Shown here: one piece after another, positions 19,001-22,956 of the stretch
Layout of the letters: each line of letters starts with the position of its first letter
Numbering within the stretch: position 1 is the stretch's first letter
IMG/VR virus record: IMGVR_UViG_3300009151_000415
Span: 1-22,956 of that record
Length of the DNA stretch: 22,956 bases
Reading direction: 5' to 3' (one strand)
Source: a virus
Position numbers and translations under genes: made by a program
Notes under the pieces: generated by a model
Database searches by the model: none
Told to the model about the DNA's origin: nothing
The model's input: the letters and a program-made list of their open reading frames with translations, nothing else

Positions 19001-22000
19001 ATTTAATTCCAGGAATGGTGTTATCGGGTGCCGGTGTAATATCCGGAACCTATGTTATCAGCGGCGCCGACACAGAGTGGCTTGTGAGTACAACACAAAC
19101 AGTGGTTCCAACGACCATAACAGGCACTCCGGTTTATCTAACAGCTAGCGGAACTATTAACGGAACTATCTTATTAGGACAACAAATAAGTGGTTCGGGT
19201 ATCGTATCAGGCACAACAATTGTTGCTTCGGGAACTGGCATCGGAGGCGCTGGAACTTATCTAGTAACGCCAAGCCAAACACTAAATTCAACTGCAATAT
19301 CAAGTCGTTACATTTACCAACGTCCAACAATTATTGCTGGCATCACTTTGACCGGTGCAATTATATCCGGTACAACGTTGACATTCTCTGGAATCACTGG
19401 AGGAAATCTACAAGTGGGAATGAAAGTAACTGGTAGCAACGTGGCCTCGGACACTGTCATTGTATCAGGAGCTTCTACCAGCTGGATAGTAAGTATAAGT
19501 CAGTCAGTTTCTAATACGACTTTGTTAGTTACTGGTACCGGTACTGGTGGAACAGGAACATACATAGTGGACCAAGTATTGCCAGTAGGTATCAATGTAA
19601 CAACTGGTGTCAGTTTAGTAATTAATACAGCATTGGCAAATTCATTAATAGGTGTAGCTGAAGTTACTAGTTTGAAAATTTCTAACTACGGTACAGGTTA
19701 TTCAATAAATGATCTAGTACAATTTAATATAAATGGATCAACCAATCCAATTAAAACACGTATATCAGAAATCAGTGCTAATGCCAAAGTTAGTGTTGCT
19801 TCAATAAGTGACGGTAGTATTACTAGAGATGCTTCTCAGTTTGGTGCAAGTGTAAAAATCAATGCCACCGGAGAATTTTTAGTAATTGGGTCTCCATTAT
19901 ATTCAAATGCAGTTGGCTTTGAAGGCGAGGCATTGGTCTACAGTAACAACGCTATTTCTACAAATACATACAGTCTGTATCAAGAAATTAAAAATCCACA
20001 TTCAGCACCAGGGGATTTGTTTGGTAAAACAGTTAAGTTCTCTAACGACAACAAGACATTGTTGGTCCATAGCCCAGGTGCTGATTCTTTTGTTTTAACT
20101 ACCCTTGATAATGATAATTTACAAACCACATTTGATGCTGGAGCATTGCAATTTAAAGAATTAACATTGAATTCTGGAAAAATTGATGTATATACCCGAT
20201 ATTTGACAAATTGGATTCTTGGAGAATCGTTGTCTAATGTTAGTAACAGTATTGATGGTTTTGGACAAAGTTTTGCGATTGCTAATGATGTGATATTAGT
20301 GGGCGCACCTCATGCTACCGATTTACTGAACGATAAATTACAAAATATATCTATAACAGAAACCAATTCTGGCAAAGTTTATACGTATGAGCGTCAGGCC
20401 GGCAAATATAACTGGGCCAATGTACATGGTCAGACCGAATTAGTCGATCTTACTAAAATTAAACAGGTATTTTTATACAATAAATCTAATAATAAACTTA
20501 TAAAATACTTAGATGTAATTGATCCAAATTTTGGAAAAATTGCAGGAATTGCCGAACAAGAAATTAGTTATAAGACATTTTATGATCCTGCAATATACAG
20601 CGTAGGAAATTCTACAGTTAATGTGGATACTGGAACTGCATGGACAACGCCACATGTTTCTAAACTTTGGTGGGATCTGCGTACTGCTAAATTTATAGAC
20701 AATCATGCTGAAGATGTGGTGTACCGTAACAGCACATTAAACATGCTGGCTACCGGCGCAAGTGTTGATATTTACGAATGGGTTGAAACTAAATTAACCC
20801 CAATCGATTGGAAATCTCAAGCTGATACTTCAACTGGATTAACCAAAGGCATCAGTGGTGTACCGCTATATACAGATTCTTATAGTGTTAAACAACACTT
20901 CAACACATTTACAAAAGCCTATGAAAATACATATTATTTCTGGGTTAAAAATAAAGTACTAGTTCCAGAAGTTACTAGTCGTACCACATCAGCATATTCG
21001 ATAGCTAAATTGATTAGTAATCCTCGAGGAGAAGATTATGCGTTTGCAAGCATAACTGGAAATAATTCTTTCAACTTGATCAATTGTCAAAATTTATTAA
21101 GCGGCACAGATGTTGTATTAGGCATCGAGTATTGGAAGATAGATAACACTACACAAAATACACATGCTCAGTGGAAGCTGGTTGATAATAACCCCAATAC
21201 CAATTTACCAGCAACTATCGAAAATAAATGGTTTGACAGTTTATGCGGTAAAGATCAAGCAGATAGACCAGTACCGGATCTAGGCTTGCCTACTAAATTA
21301 CGATTTGGTGTTGAAAGCAGACCTAGACAAAGTATGTTTGTTAATAGTTACGAGGCATTAAAAGAATTTATAGAACGTGCTAACAGAATACTTATTAACG
21401 AACAAATTGTCGAACAAAAAGATATAGCAATATTAGATAATTATGATGTTGCTCCTTATAAATTTACCGGAGAGTATGACACCACTGTTGATACTGATGC
21501 CGAACTACGAATAATTGCAGTGTCAACAGCAAAACCGGCTGTAATTGCACCGATCATTGTTAATGGCAGCATAACTGGAATTACAATTATTTCTTCGGGC
21601 TCAGGATATATTAATGTTCCTCCGATAGTTGTAGCAGGAACTGGCGTTGGCGCAAAATTAAAAGCAATAATTGATGTTGCAGGGCAAATTATTGGCGCAA
21701 CTATTTTAAATGGCGGCAAAGGTTACGTCGAGAGCACAACAACTCTATCAGTTAGAACTTTCTCAGCTTTGGTTAAATCAGACTCGGTAGCAAACGGAAA
21801 TTGGAGTATCTATGCATATATTACCAATGCAATTACTGGTGTTAAATCTTGGGTAAGAGTAAAAACACAATCCTATGATGTACGCAACTATTGGAATTAT
21901 ATAGACTGGTATGCAACTGGATTTAATCAGTATACAGTAATAGATCATGCAATTGATACATTTGCAGAAATAGGAACAATTAAGCCGGTGGTTGGTCAAA

Positions 22001-22956
22001 CTTTGAAGGTTAGAATTGCTGGATCAAAAGGATGGCAATTGTTATCTTGCTATTCGTCTGTTCCAAGTATCGATTGGACACAGCAATACAGTGTTGTTGG
22101 CATCGAAAACGGAACTATAAAATTAAGTCAAAAACTTTATGATTTCAAGAATAATAATATTGGATTTGATGGTTCAACTTTCGATGGAATAGGATATGAC
22201 AATACTGCAAGTAAAGAATTAAGAATTATTCTTAATTGCTTAAAAGACAATATTTTAATTGATACATTGAAACAAAGTTATTTAGATTTGTTCTTTGCCA
22301 GCATCAGATATGCCCACACTGAACAAACGTATATCGACTGGGCGTTCAAAACCAGTTTTGTAAAAGCACAACACAATGTTGGTAAATTAAAACAAACTGT
22401 TACATACAGCAACGATAATCTTTCTAACTTTGAAGATTACATCAAAGAAGTTGTGCCTTATAGAACAACAGTTAGAGAATATGTGAGCAACTATTCATCT
22501 ACAGATAATAGTTCATCTGTGATTACTGATTTTGATTTGCCAGCAATTTTTAACGCTAGTGGTAATAGTGTTATCAAAACACAGGTAAAAAATGGCATAG
22601 TGGTATCGGATAACGAACATGTCAAACTATATCCGTGGAAGCATTGGCTAGATAATTTAGGATTCCAAATAACATCTATAGTTATCACCCAAGCTGGAAC
22701 AAAATACGTAACAGAACCAACTGTTAGAATCATTAGTAACAGCGGTTCTGGAGCAGTTGCTCGTGCGTTTATTGCTAACGGCAAGGTATCTAGAATCATA
22801 TTGCTTAACCCCGGAAGCGGTTATTTAACAGCTCCAAAAATCATTATAGATGGAGGCACCAATACTGGCAGTACGGTTGCAACAGCGGTTGCTATCATTG
22901 GTAAATCGTTAACAAGATCCAGTTTTATCAAAATGAAGTTTGATAGAATTACTAAC
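10021..22956 (+). CDS. Giant structural (baseplate/fibre) protein, C-terminus off the window
   Basis: Read codon by codon, this frame has no stop for 4,312 codons (about 470 kDa) and continues past the right edge. It starts at ATG 10021 inside the end of gp6 (TAATGTCTGA), with only a weak purine run upstream. Layout by residue: 12-150, N-terminal block (LVDLLPNYYRTDTNKKFIQA, then SWDPHINWDKFVNFQQYYWL); 1066-1234, Trp-rich block (WRGIYRWMYDT, PWEMLGFSEEPQWWQNKYG, FGDTAPVESAWRRSSYFPF); 1426-1777, three CBM5/12-like motifs; 1815-1880, HLIGYQKRQYL, FQFYQGMIREKGT and FEEWAIRVGQYG; 2142-3470, beta-propeller split by a large insertion; 3550-3773, block with LWWDLRTAKFID, YYFWVKNKVLVP and ESRPRQSMF; 3850 onward, GxGY repeats. 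I recognise these blocks from very large uncharacterised structural proteins of marine T4-like phages. T4 has gp7 after gp6; whether this protein replaces gp7 is unknown. A wedge or host-contact role is inferred. Confidence 0.85.
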   Translation, partial: MSDNKNPTGSNNYSLVDLLPNYYRTDTNKKFIQATIDQLSQKGTAKKLTGYIGRQNAKSANGNDVYIKAPTKDRQNYQLEPSVVINDKTGSTTFFKDYQDYINQLKVFGSDVSNHENINRQEFYSWDPHINWDKFVNFQQYYWLPYGPDLVKIAGQQLNISSTYTVVIAQSATLQKEYLFTPNGLDRNPALTLYRGQTYYFEIDSPGEPFSIKTSRTPGSTDRYTDENYIDKFAVESGTIKFTVPITGPDNLYYLSERNPDLGGLIKFLDITENAYINVTEELLGKKTYTLSNGTPLSNGMKVSFVGKVTPAQYAQGEFYVEGVGTAINLIPTTTFEIISTYTQDKAVNFDSTLFDQYPFAAATSFTGTPDYITINRASKDHNPWTRYNRWFHTDVINASAKFNNTLADFNQASRAVRPIIEFEPNLKLFNFGSVATNDVDLVDNYTTDVFSIVEGSAGYSVDGIKLTQGMRIAFIADPDITVKNKIYKVLFVNIENSGIGVPQIRLVLDETPVAGSNMLVRQGVTYQGQSFWFNGTDWKFGQQKLVVNQAPLFDLFDETGSSFASYSGSTFAGTKLFSYKIGNTTADKVLGFSLSYQNISNIGDILFAFNLLTDSFDYKDSDILISKSFNTGFLSKLTFTNSQQFVNGWQTSLVTRYQPAIRIYKNSGLTNNFPLDIYDNKTDLSDLEIRLYVNGRRLNIANWTITDSSTYKKIKLSADIASTDVLTIKAFARQPINNNGYYELPINLQNNPLNKDMGNFTLGEVTDHLNSIIDNIQSRFVEIKPGENNLSDLGNITPYGTKFVQHSGPASLALYHITSEQNNIVKALEKSRDDYGKFKRSFLLAAKNLGVDTDVVNQVNLILKTLSANKTQKSPYYFSDMVPFTGKKTTEYTVVDSRIRTYPLSTTFSNKVISNKAVSVYLGGIQLLYDIDYSFTTDGYVQLNDTVHLVNNDTVVIFEYDSTDGCFIPPTPTKLGLWPKFSPKIYVDNSYVVPRSIIMGHDGSQTLAYGDYRDNIILELEKRIYNNIQIEYDPTIFDIYDILPGYFRTSNFTLDEFNKALAPGFYKWAGITGRDFSKQIDFNKSNSFTYNYKGHTTPDGRNLPGYWRGIYRWMYDTDKPNVAPWEMLGFSEEPQWWQNKYGPAPYTSNNTILWQDLAIGAVSEPGKAVIYRSKFVRPNLLKHLPVDDAGNLVSPSAARLSTGVFNSDIQSHYVFGDTAPVESAWRRSSYFPFSTLIASMILQPAHTFATCLDRSRTVRNLCGQLVYKDTNLRIRPQDVVLPSIYSSKTRVYTSGIVNYLVEALISNNFNYYNDYQYNLTNLNINLSYRLSGFSSKENFNLILDSKNPAASGNVFVPPENYKIVYNSSSPINKISYSGVIISKVDSGFEIKGYSSSESFFNYYPYRQEAGPQVNVGGISSSFVKWTAGKTFAVGQLVLYSGKYYRTLYTTTAQDSFDSTAFAPLQILPITGGATAVFRQSWDTETVNILPYGTVLNSIQAVVDFLLGYGEYLKGRGFIFEDFNNELSQVSNWETSAKEFMFWTTQKWSTGENKWEQWTPNIAINYGQIVKYQDEYYTAIQNIPAQPVFLQELYFKLDGLSTVGSAVISLSPSANKLTFMSELSVAEDINNPFNEYEIFQVDGSSLTPADMNSNRQGNLVTFTPSNNGTIYNASFYLVQKEQILILDNSTVFNDVIYNPESGYRQERIRVSAFISSQWLGGFEVPGFIFDRADIAPWKSWTDYALGDIVYYQGYYYSANNFVPGTSEFNSNDWSQIKKPSPVLLPNWSYKAGQFEDFYNLTEDNFDSGQQKIAQHLIGYQKRQYLNNIIQDDISEFQFYQGMIREKGTQNSLNKLFDVLSADNKESITFFEEWAIRVGQYGASEAFEAVEFVVTQPDITKNSQGFYLTLQPERSTNFNLNISANSVYLKPQGYDAKPFPTNNNQKSFLRSAGYVQANSDTIQIKTLADLSTQDIAQFKDGAYIWVSFANTSWNIYRFTSVKLMPTNAIYNTDKTISITTTNFVDPSIVGYYIGIQQVSFAGFYKVISAELTTIVLDASSYTPAAEWPTAETIKNNLQIFNLYPVRANSIDSANDIIKSYTKLGDKIWVDDDGTSKWASLELTSVFSQAEIKKPYTSQDTAHGRVVTLSQDGLIAAVATQTGQVIIYEKQGPTWIFKQAITRPFMAQYDFGQDPNLPDTFAETMAMSADGQFLAVGNPRAGKLATRVLPNGNVICDKSALNSASTQTGTVSLYQKDAYNEFLLLFTIASGDDITDQQFGSSLEFGTNTLFVGSKGNTNYGTQATVFELRYLAGIDNNVSVANTNADGESALAIATVTYDAGNAFSSSGPTDLVFDGGSSITINSTADRWVIVRPGLSVNNGTGIGYGLSLSVTSDNSILAIGAPFGGSVYIYKLNSNNVYDLSQTLNGKTQTVSQSTTVAGVESFNTLTLNGGYGFRTDNTKFINSSLANLSTTGGSGTGLIVDGILNANGTIQKISVRQPGKNYKVGDSITVINPIGNGSALSLSWASRTYTSPSDDGIPYKLGDTVNYGGINYVAVGNTTGNTPSLVSAYWSQISFANALVGADISTTTLIGSGSGLKVKLATATSSGATAGSTVIPVTTINNFEVGQSVFSSTSATAFASGTYITQINKAIFQSTLSDNVLTVNKITAGNNSIIAEIIGSINGTVLTVESLAGAQLIPGMALSGAGIPDSIYIVSGSNNKWTINISASVTSVQITATLYETIKPGMCLTNPALDTPATFTGTITTKGTSTLTGAVTTLIGGVASLYNATISGTKLTFDAVTGGDPVVAGMVLTGSGVSSGTTLLYGTGTNWTVSISQTIGSPVTITATLTTATINGFSLTFSKFTGVALQIGAVLSGGSVAAGTTVVGGTGLSWIVSVNQIATCTTATLPYGTISGNTLTFVASSGAPVEIGMAVVGNTTVPGTFITGGSGNTWSVNINQTTTCTQTTLQASLINAEINGTTLTFTGISGADLIPGMVLSGAGVISGTYVISGADTEWLVSTTQTVVPTTITGTPVYLTASGTINGTILLGQQISGSGIVSGTTIVASGTGIGGAGTYLVTPSQTLNSTAISSRYIYQRPTIIAGITLTGAIISGTTLTFSGITGGNLQVGMKVTGSNVASDTVIVSGASTSWIVSISQSVSNTTLLVTGTGTGGTGTYIVDQVLPVGINVTTGVSLVINTALANSLIGVAEVTSLKISNYGTGYSINDLVQFNINGSTNPIKTRISEISANAKVSVASISDGSITRDASQFGASVKINATGEFLVIGSPLYSNAVGFEGEALVYSNNAISTNTYSLYQEIKNPHSAPGDLFGKTVKFSNDNKTLLVHSPGADSFVLTTLDNDNLQTTFDAGALQFKELTLNSGKIDVYTRYLTNWILGESLSNVSNSIDGFGQSFAIANDVILVGAPHATDLLNDKLQNISITETNSGKVYTYERQAGKYNWANVHGQTELVDLTKIKQVFLYNKSNNKLIKYLDVIDPNFGKIAGIAEQEISYKTFYDPAIYSVGNSTVNVDTGTAWTTPHVSKLWWDLRTAKFIDNHAEDVVYRNSTLNMLATGASVDIYEWVETKLTPIDWKSQADTSTGLTKGISGVPLYTDSYSVKQHFNTFTKAYENTYYFWVKNKVLVPEVTSRTTSAYSIAKLISNPRGEDYAFASITGNNSFNLINCQNLLSGTDVVLGIEYWKIDNTTQNTHAQWKLVDNNPNTNLPATIENKWFDSLCGKDQADRPVPDLGLPTKLRFGVESRPRQSMFVNSYEALKEFIERANRILINEQIVEQKDIAILDNYDVAPYKFTGEYDTTVDTDAELRIIAVSTAKPAVIAPIIVNGSITGITIISSGSGYINVPPIVVAGTGVGAKLKAIIDVAGQIIGATILNGGKGYVESTTTLSVRTFSALVKSDSVANGNWSIYAYITNAITGVKSWVRVKTQSYDVRNYWNYIDWYATGFNQYTVIDHAIDTFAEIGTIKPVVGQTLKVRIAGSKGWQLLSCYSSVPSIDWTQQYSVVGIENGTIKLSQKLYDFKNNNIGFDGSTFDGIGYDNTASKELRIILNCLKDNILIDTLKQSYLDLFFASIRYAHTEQTYIDWAFKTSFVKAQHNVGKLKQTVTYSNDNLSNFEDYIKEVVPYRTTVREYVSNYSSTDNSSSVITDFDLPAIFNASGNSVIKTQVKNGIVVSDNEHVKLYPWKHWLDNLGFQITSIVITQAGTKYVTEPTVRIISNSGSGAVARAFIANGKVSRIILLNPGSGYLTAPKIIIDGGTNTGSTVATAVAIIGKSLTRSSFIKMKFDRITN
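14296..14415 (+). other. CBM5/12-like motif 1 in the giant protein
   Basis: Residues 1426-1465. Pattern W, then FAVGQLVLYSGKYYRTL, as in the chitin/carbohydrate-binding fold Wxxx(Y)xxGxxVxYxGxxYxA. The usual closing Trp is not seen. Suggests sugar binding at the host surface; inference only. Confidence 0.45.
14692..14820 (+). other. CBM5/12-like motif 2 in the giant protein
   Basis: Residues 1558-1600. WTPNIAINYGQIVKYQDEYY followed by TAI and, further on, PAQPVFLQELYFKL. Same spacing of Gly, Val, Tyr and YY as motif 1. Confidence 0.45.
15229..15348 (+). other. CBM5/12-like motif 3 in the giant protein
   Basis: Residues 1737-1776. WKSWTDYALGDIVYYQGYYY, then SANNFVPGTSEFNSNDWSQI. The clearest copy: it has opening Trp, GD, aromatic patch and closing W-x-x-I. 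Confidence 0.6.
16441..17304 (+). other. Beta-propeller, blades 1-4 (FG-GAP-like), in the giant protein
   Basis: Residues 2141-2428. Each blade has the form (F)G-x-hydrophobic-S-x-DG-x-hhhhG-x-P followed by G-x-V-x-hY. Blade 1: GRVVTLSQDGLIAAVATQTG, QVIIYE. Blade 2: AMSADGQFLAVGNPRAG, TGTVSLYQ. Blade 3: FGSSLEFGTNTLFVGSKG. Blade 4: GYGLSLSVTSDNSILAIGAP, GGSVYIY. Such propellers bind proteins or sugars. Blades were assigned by eye. Confidence 0.65.
17494..17565 (+). repeat. GxGY-type module, left flank of the repeat array
   Basis: Residues 2492-2515: IQKISVRQPGKNYKVGDSIT, then VINP. Same form as the copy at 19663 (h-x-x-h-x-h-x-x-x-G-x-x-Y-x-x-x-D). A weak form of the GxGY beta motif. Confidence 0.5.
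17596..17745 (+). other. CBM5/12-like motif 4, inside the propeller insertion
   Basis: Residues 2526-2575. YKLGDTVNYGGINYVAVGNT followed by TGNTPSLVSAYWSQI. It has the GD-V-Y-G-Y-A pattern and closing W-x-x-I. Unlike copies 1-3 it lies between propeller blades 4 and 5. Confidence 0.58.
18061..19536 (+). repeat. Tandem 60-65-residue beta repeats in the giant protein
   Basis: About seven copies starting near 18061, 18385, 18574, 18754, 18934, 19126 and 19321, with a degenerate stretch at 18241-18384. Consensus by eye: I-x-G-T-x-LTF-x-x-x-x-G-x-x-L-x-x-GM-x-L-x-G-x-G-V-x-SGT-x-IVSG, then W-x-VSISQT and T-x-T-A-T-L. Three units are exactly 60 codons. The protein pattern is clear but the DNA has diverged, so the duplications are not recent. 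The GTGxGGxGTYxV form in the copy at 19126 is common in phage tail and fibre proteins. Function unknown; probably a stalk-like or Ig-like beta array. Confidence 0.75.
19663..19740 (+). repeat. GxGY-type module, right flank of the repeat array
   Basis: Residues 3215-3240: VTSLKISNYGTGYSINDLVQ followed by FNINGS. It pairs with the module at 17494 to bracket the CBM-like motif and the tandem repeats. Confidence 0.55.
19831..20430 (+). other. Beta-propeller, blades 5-7 (FG-GAP-like), in the giant protein
   Basis: Residues 3271-3470. Blade 5: FGASVKINATGEFLVIGSPL, GEALVYS. Blade 6: FGKTVKFSNDNKTLLVHSPG, GKIDVYTR. Blade 7: FGQSFAIANDVILVGAPH, SGKVYTYER. With the four blades before the insertion this makes seven, the usual number for a closed FG-GAP propeller. 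Confidence 0.65.
21568..21753 (+). repeat. GxGY double module near residue 3850
   Basis: Two successive beta motifs: ITGITIISSGSGYINVPPIV and IIGATILNGGKGYVESTT. This is the typical 'I-x-V-x-x-x-GSGY-x-x-P-x-V-x-h' pattern of phage tail and surface proteins; role unknown. Confidence 0.6.
22669..22860 (+). repeat. GxGY double module near the right edge
   Basis: Two motifs: SIVITQAGTKYVTEPTVRII and VSRIILLNPGSGYLTAPKII, separated by GSGAVARAFIANG. Same type as at 21568. The protein continues beyond the window. Confidence 0.6.

Larger units (their letters stand above)
17305..19830 (+). other. Insertion of about 842 residues between propeller blades 4 and 5
   Basis: Residues 2429-3270. In frame throughout. 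It begins after blade 4 (ends DLSQTLNGK) and ends before blade 5 (SQFGASVKI). Contents in order: a GxGY-type module (17494-17565), a CBM5/12-like motif (17596-17745), tandem beta repeats (18061-19536) and a second GxGY-type module (19663-19740). The insertion is rich in Gly, Ser, Thr, Ile and Val and poor in charged residues, unlike the flanks. Confidence 0.6.

Noticed and set aside
18061-19536. The regular repeats were considered as a CRISPR array or a DNA-level satellite.
   Set aside because: The repeats are in-frame protein repeats with diverged DNA; there are no short identical repeats with unique spacers.
1-22956. Search for a defence, anti-defence, retron, toxin or new enzymatic system.
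   Set aside because: Every gene fits a T4-like baseplate module or the 55-47 cluster; no leftover gene or intergenic region larger than about 80 bases remains.

Overview
The window is a stretch of a T4-like (contractile-tailed, gp55/gp47-encoding) bacteriophage genome, AT-rich and almost entirely coding. The recognisable proteins (gp47, gp55, gp53, lysozyme-free gp5, gp25, an enlarged gp6, then a giant structural protein) most resemble the marine/freshwater T4-like phages (cyanophage- and pelagiphage-type) rather than T4 of enterobacteria. That placement is from recalled family features, not a database search. The host cannot be told from the sequence: there are no tRNAs, host-derived metabolic genes, integrase or attachment sites here.

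Left end, minus strand (1-1052): the late sigma factor gp55 (195-1052) followed by the start of the recombination nuclease gp47 (226 down to the window edge), overlapping by 32 bases. They run leftward from a near-consensus sigma70-type promoter (1074-1102). This is the T4 order 55-47.

Plus strand (1133-22956): a baseplate operon. In order: a tail-tube-cap-like protein (1133-2092), gp53 (2094-2396), a 733-residue probable baseplate hub protein (2398-4599), the gp5-type central spike (4599-6056), gp25 (6059-6496), gp6 (6543-10028) and one uninterrupted reading frame from 10021 to the end (at least 4,312 residues). The genes are packed with 1-2 base gaps or short overlaps. Only two intergenic gaps exceed a few bases, and each contains the octamer AATAAATA (1102-1109 and 6518-6525), which fits the T4-type late promoter recognised by gp55. 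So gp55, made from its own early-type promoter, would switch on the divergent baseplate operon.

The giant protein takes up over half the window. Its N-terminal half holds motifs I recognise from large structural proteins of marine T4-like phages, plus CBM5/12-like sugar-binding motifs. The middle is a predicted seven-bladed FG-GAP-like beta-propeller, split after blade 4 by an insertion of about 840 residues that carries about seven tandem 60-65-residue beta repeats. The C-terminal part has further conserved blocks and GxGY repeats and is cut by the window edge. Its position next to gp6 suggests a baseplate wedge or fibre component contacting the host surface, but no function is proven. I see no CRISPR array, RNA gene, insertion sequence or defence system.
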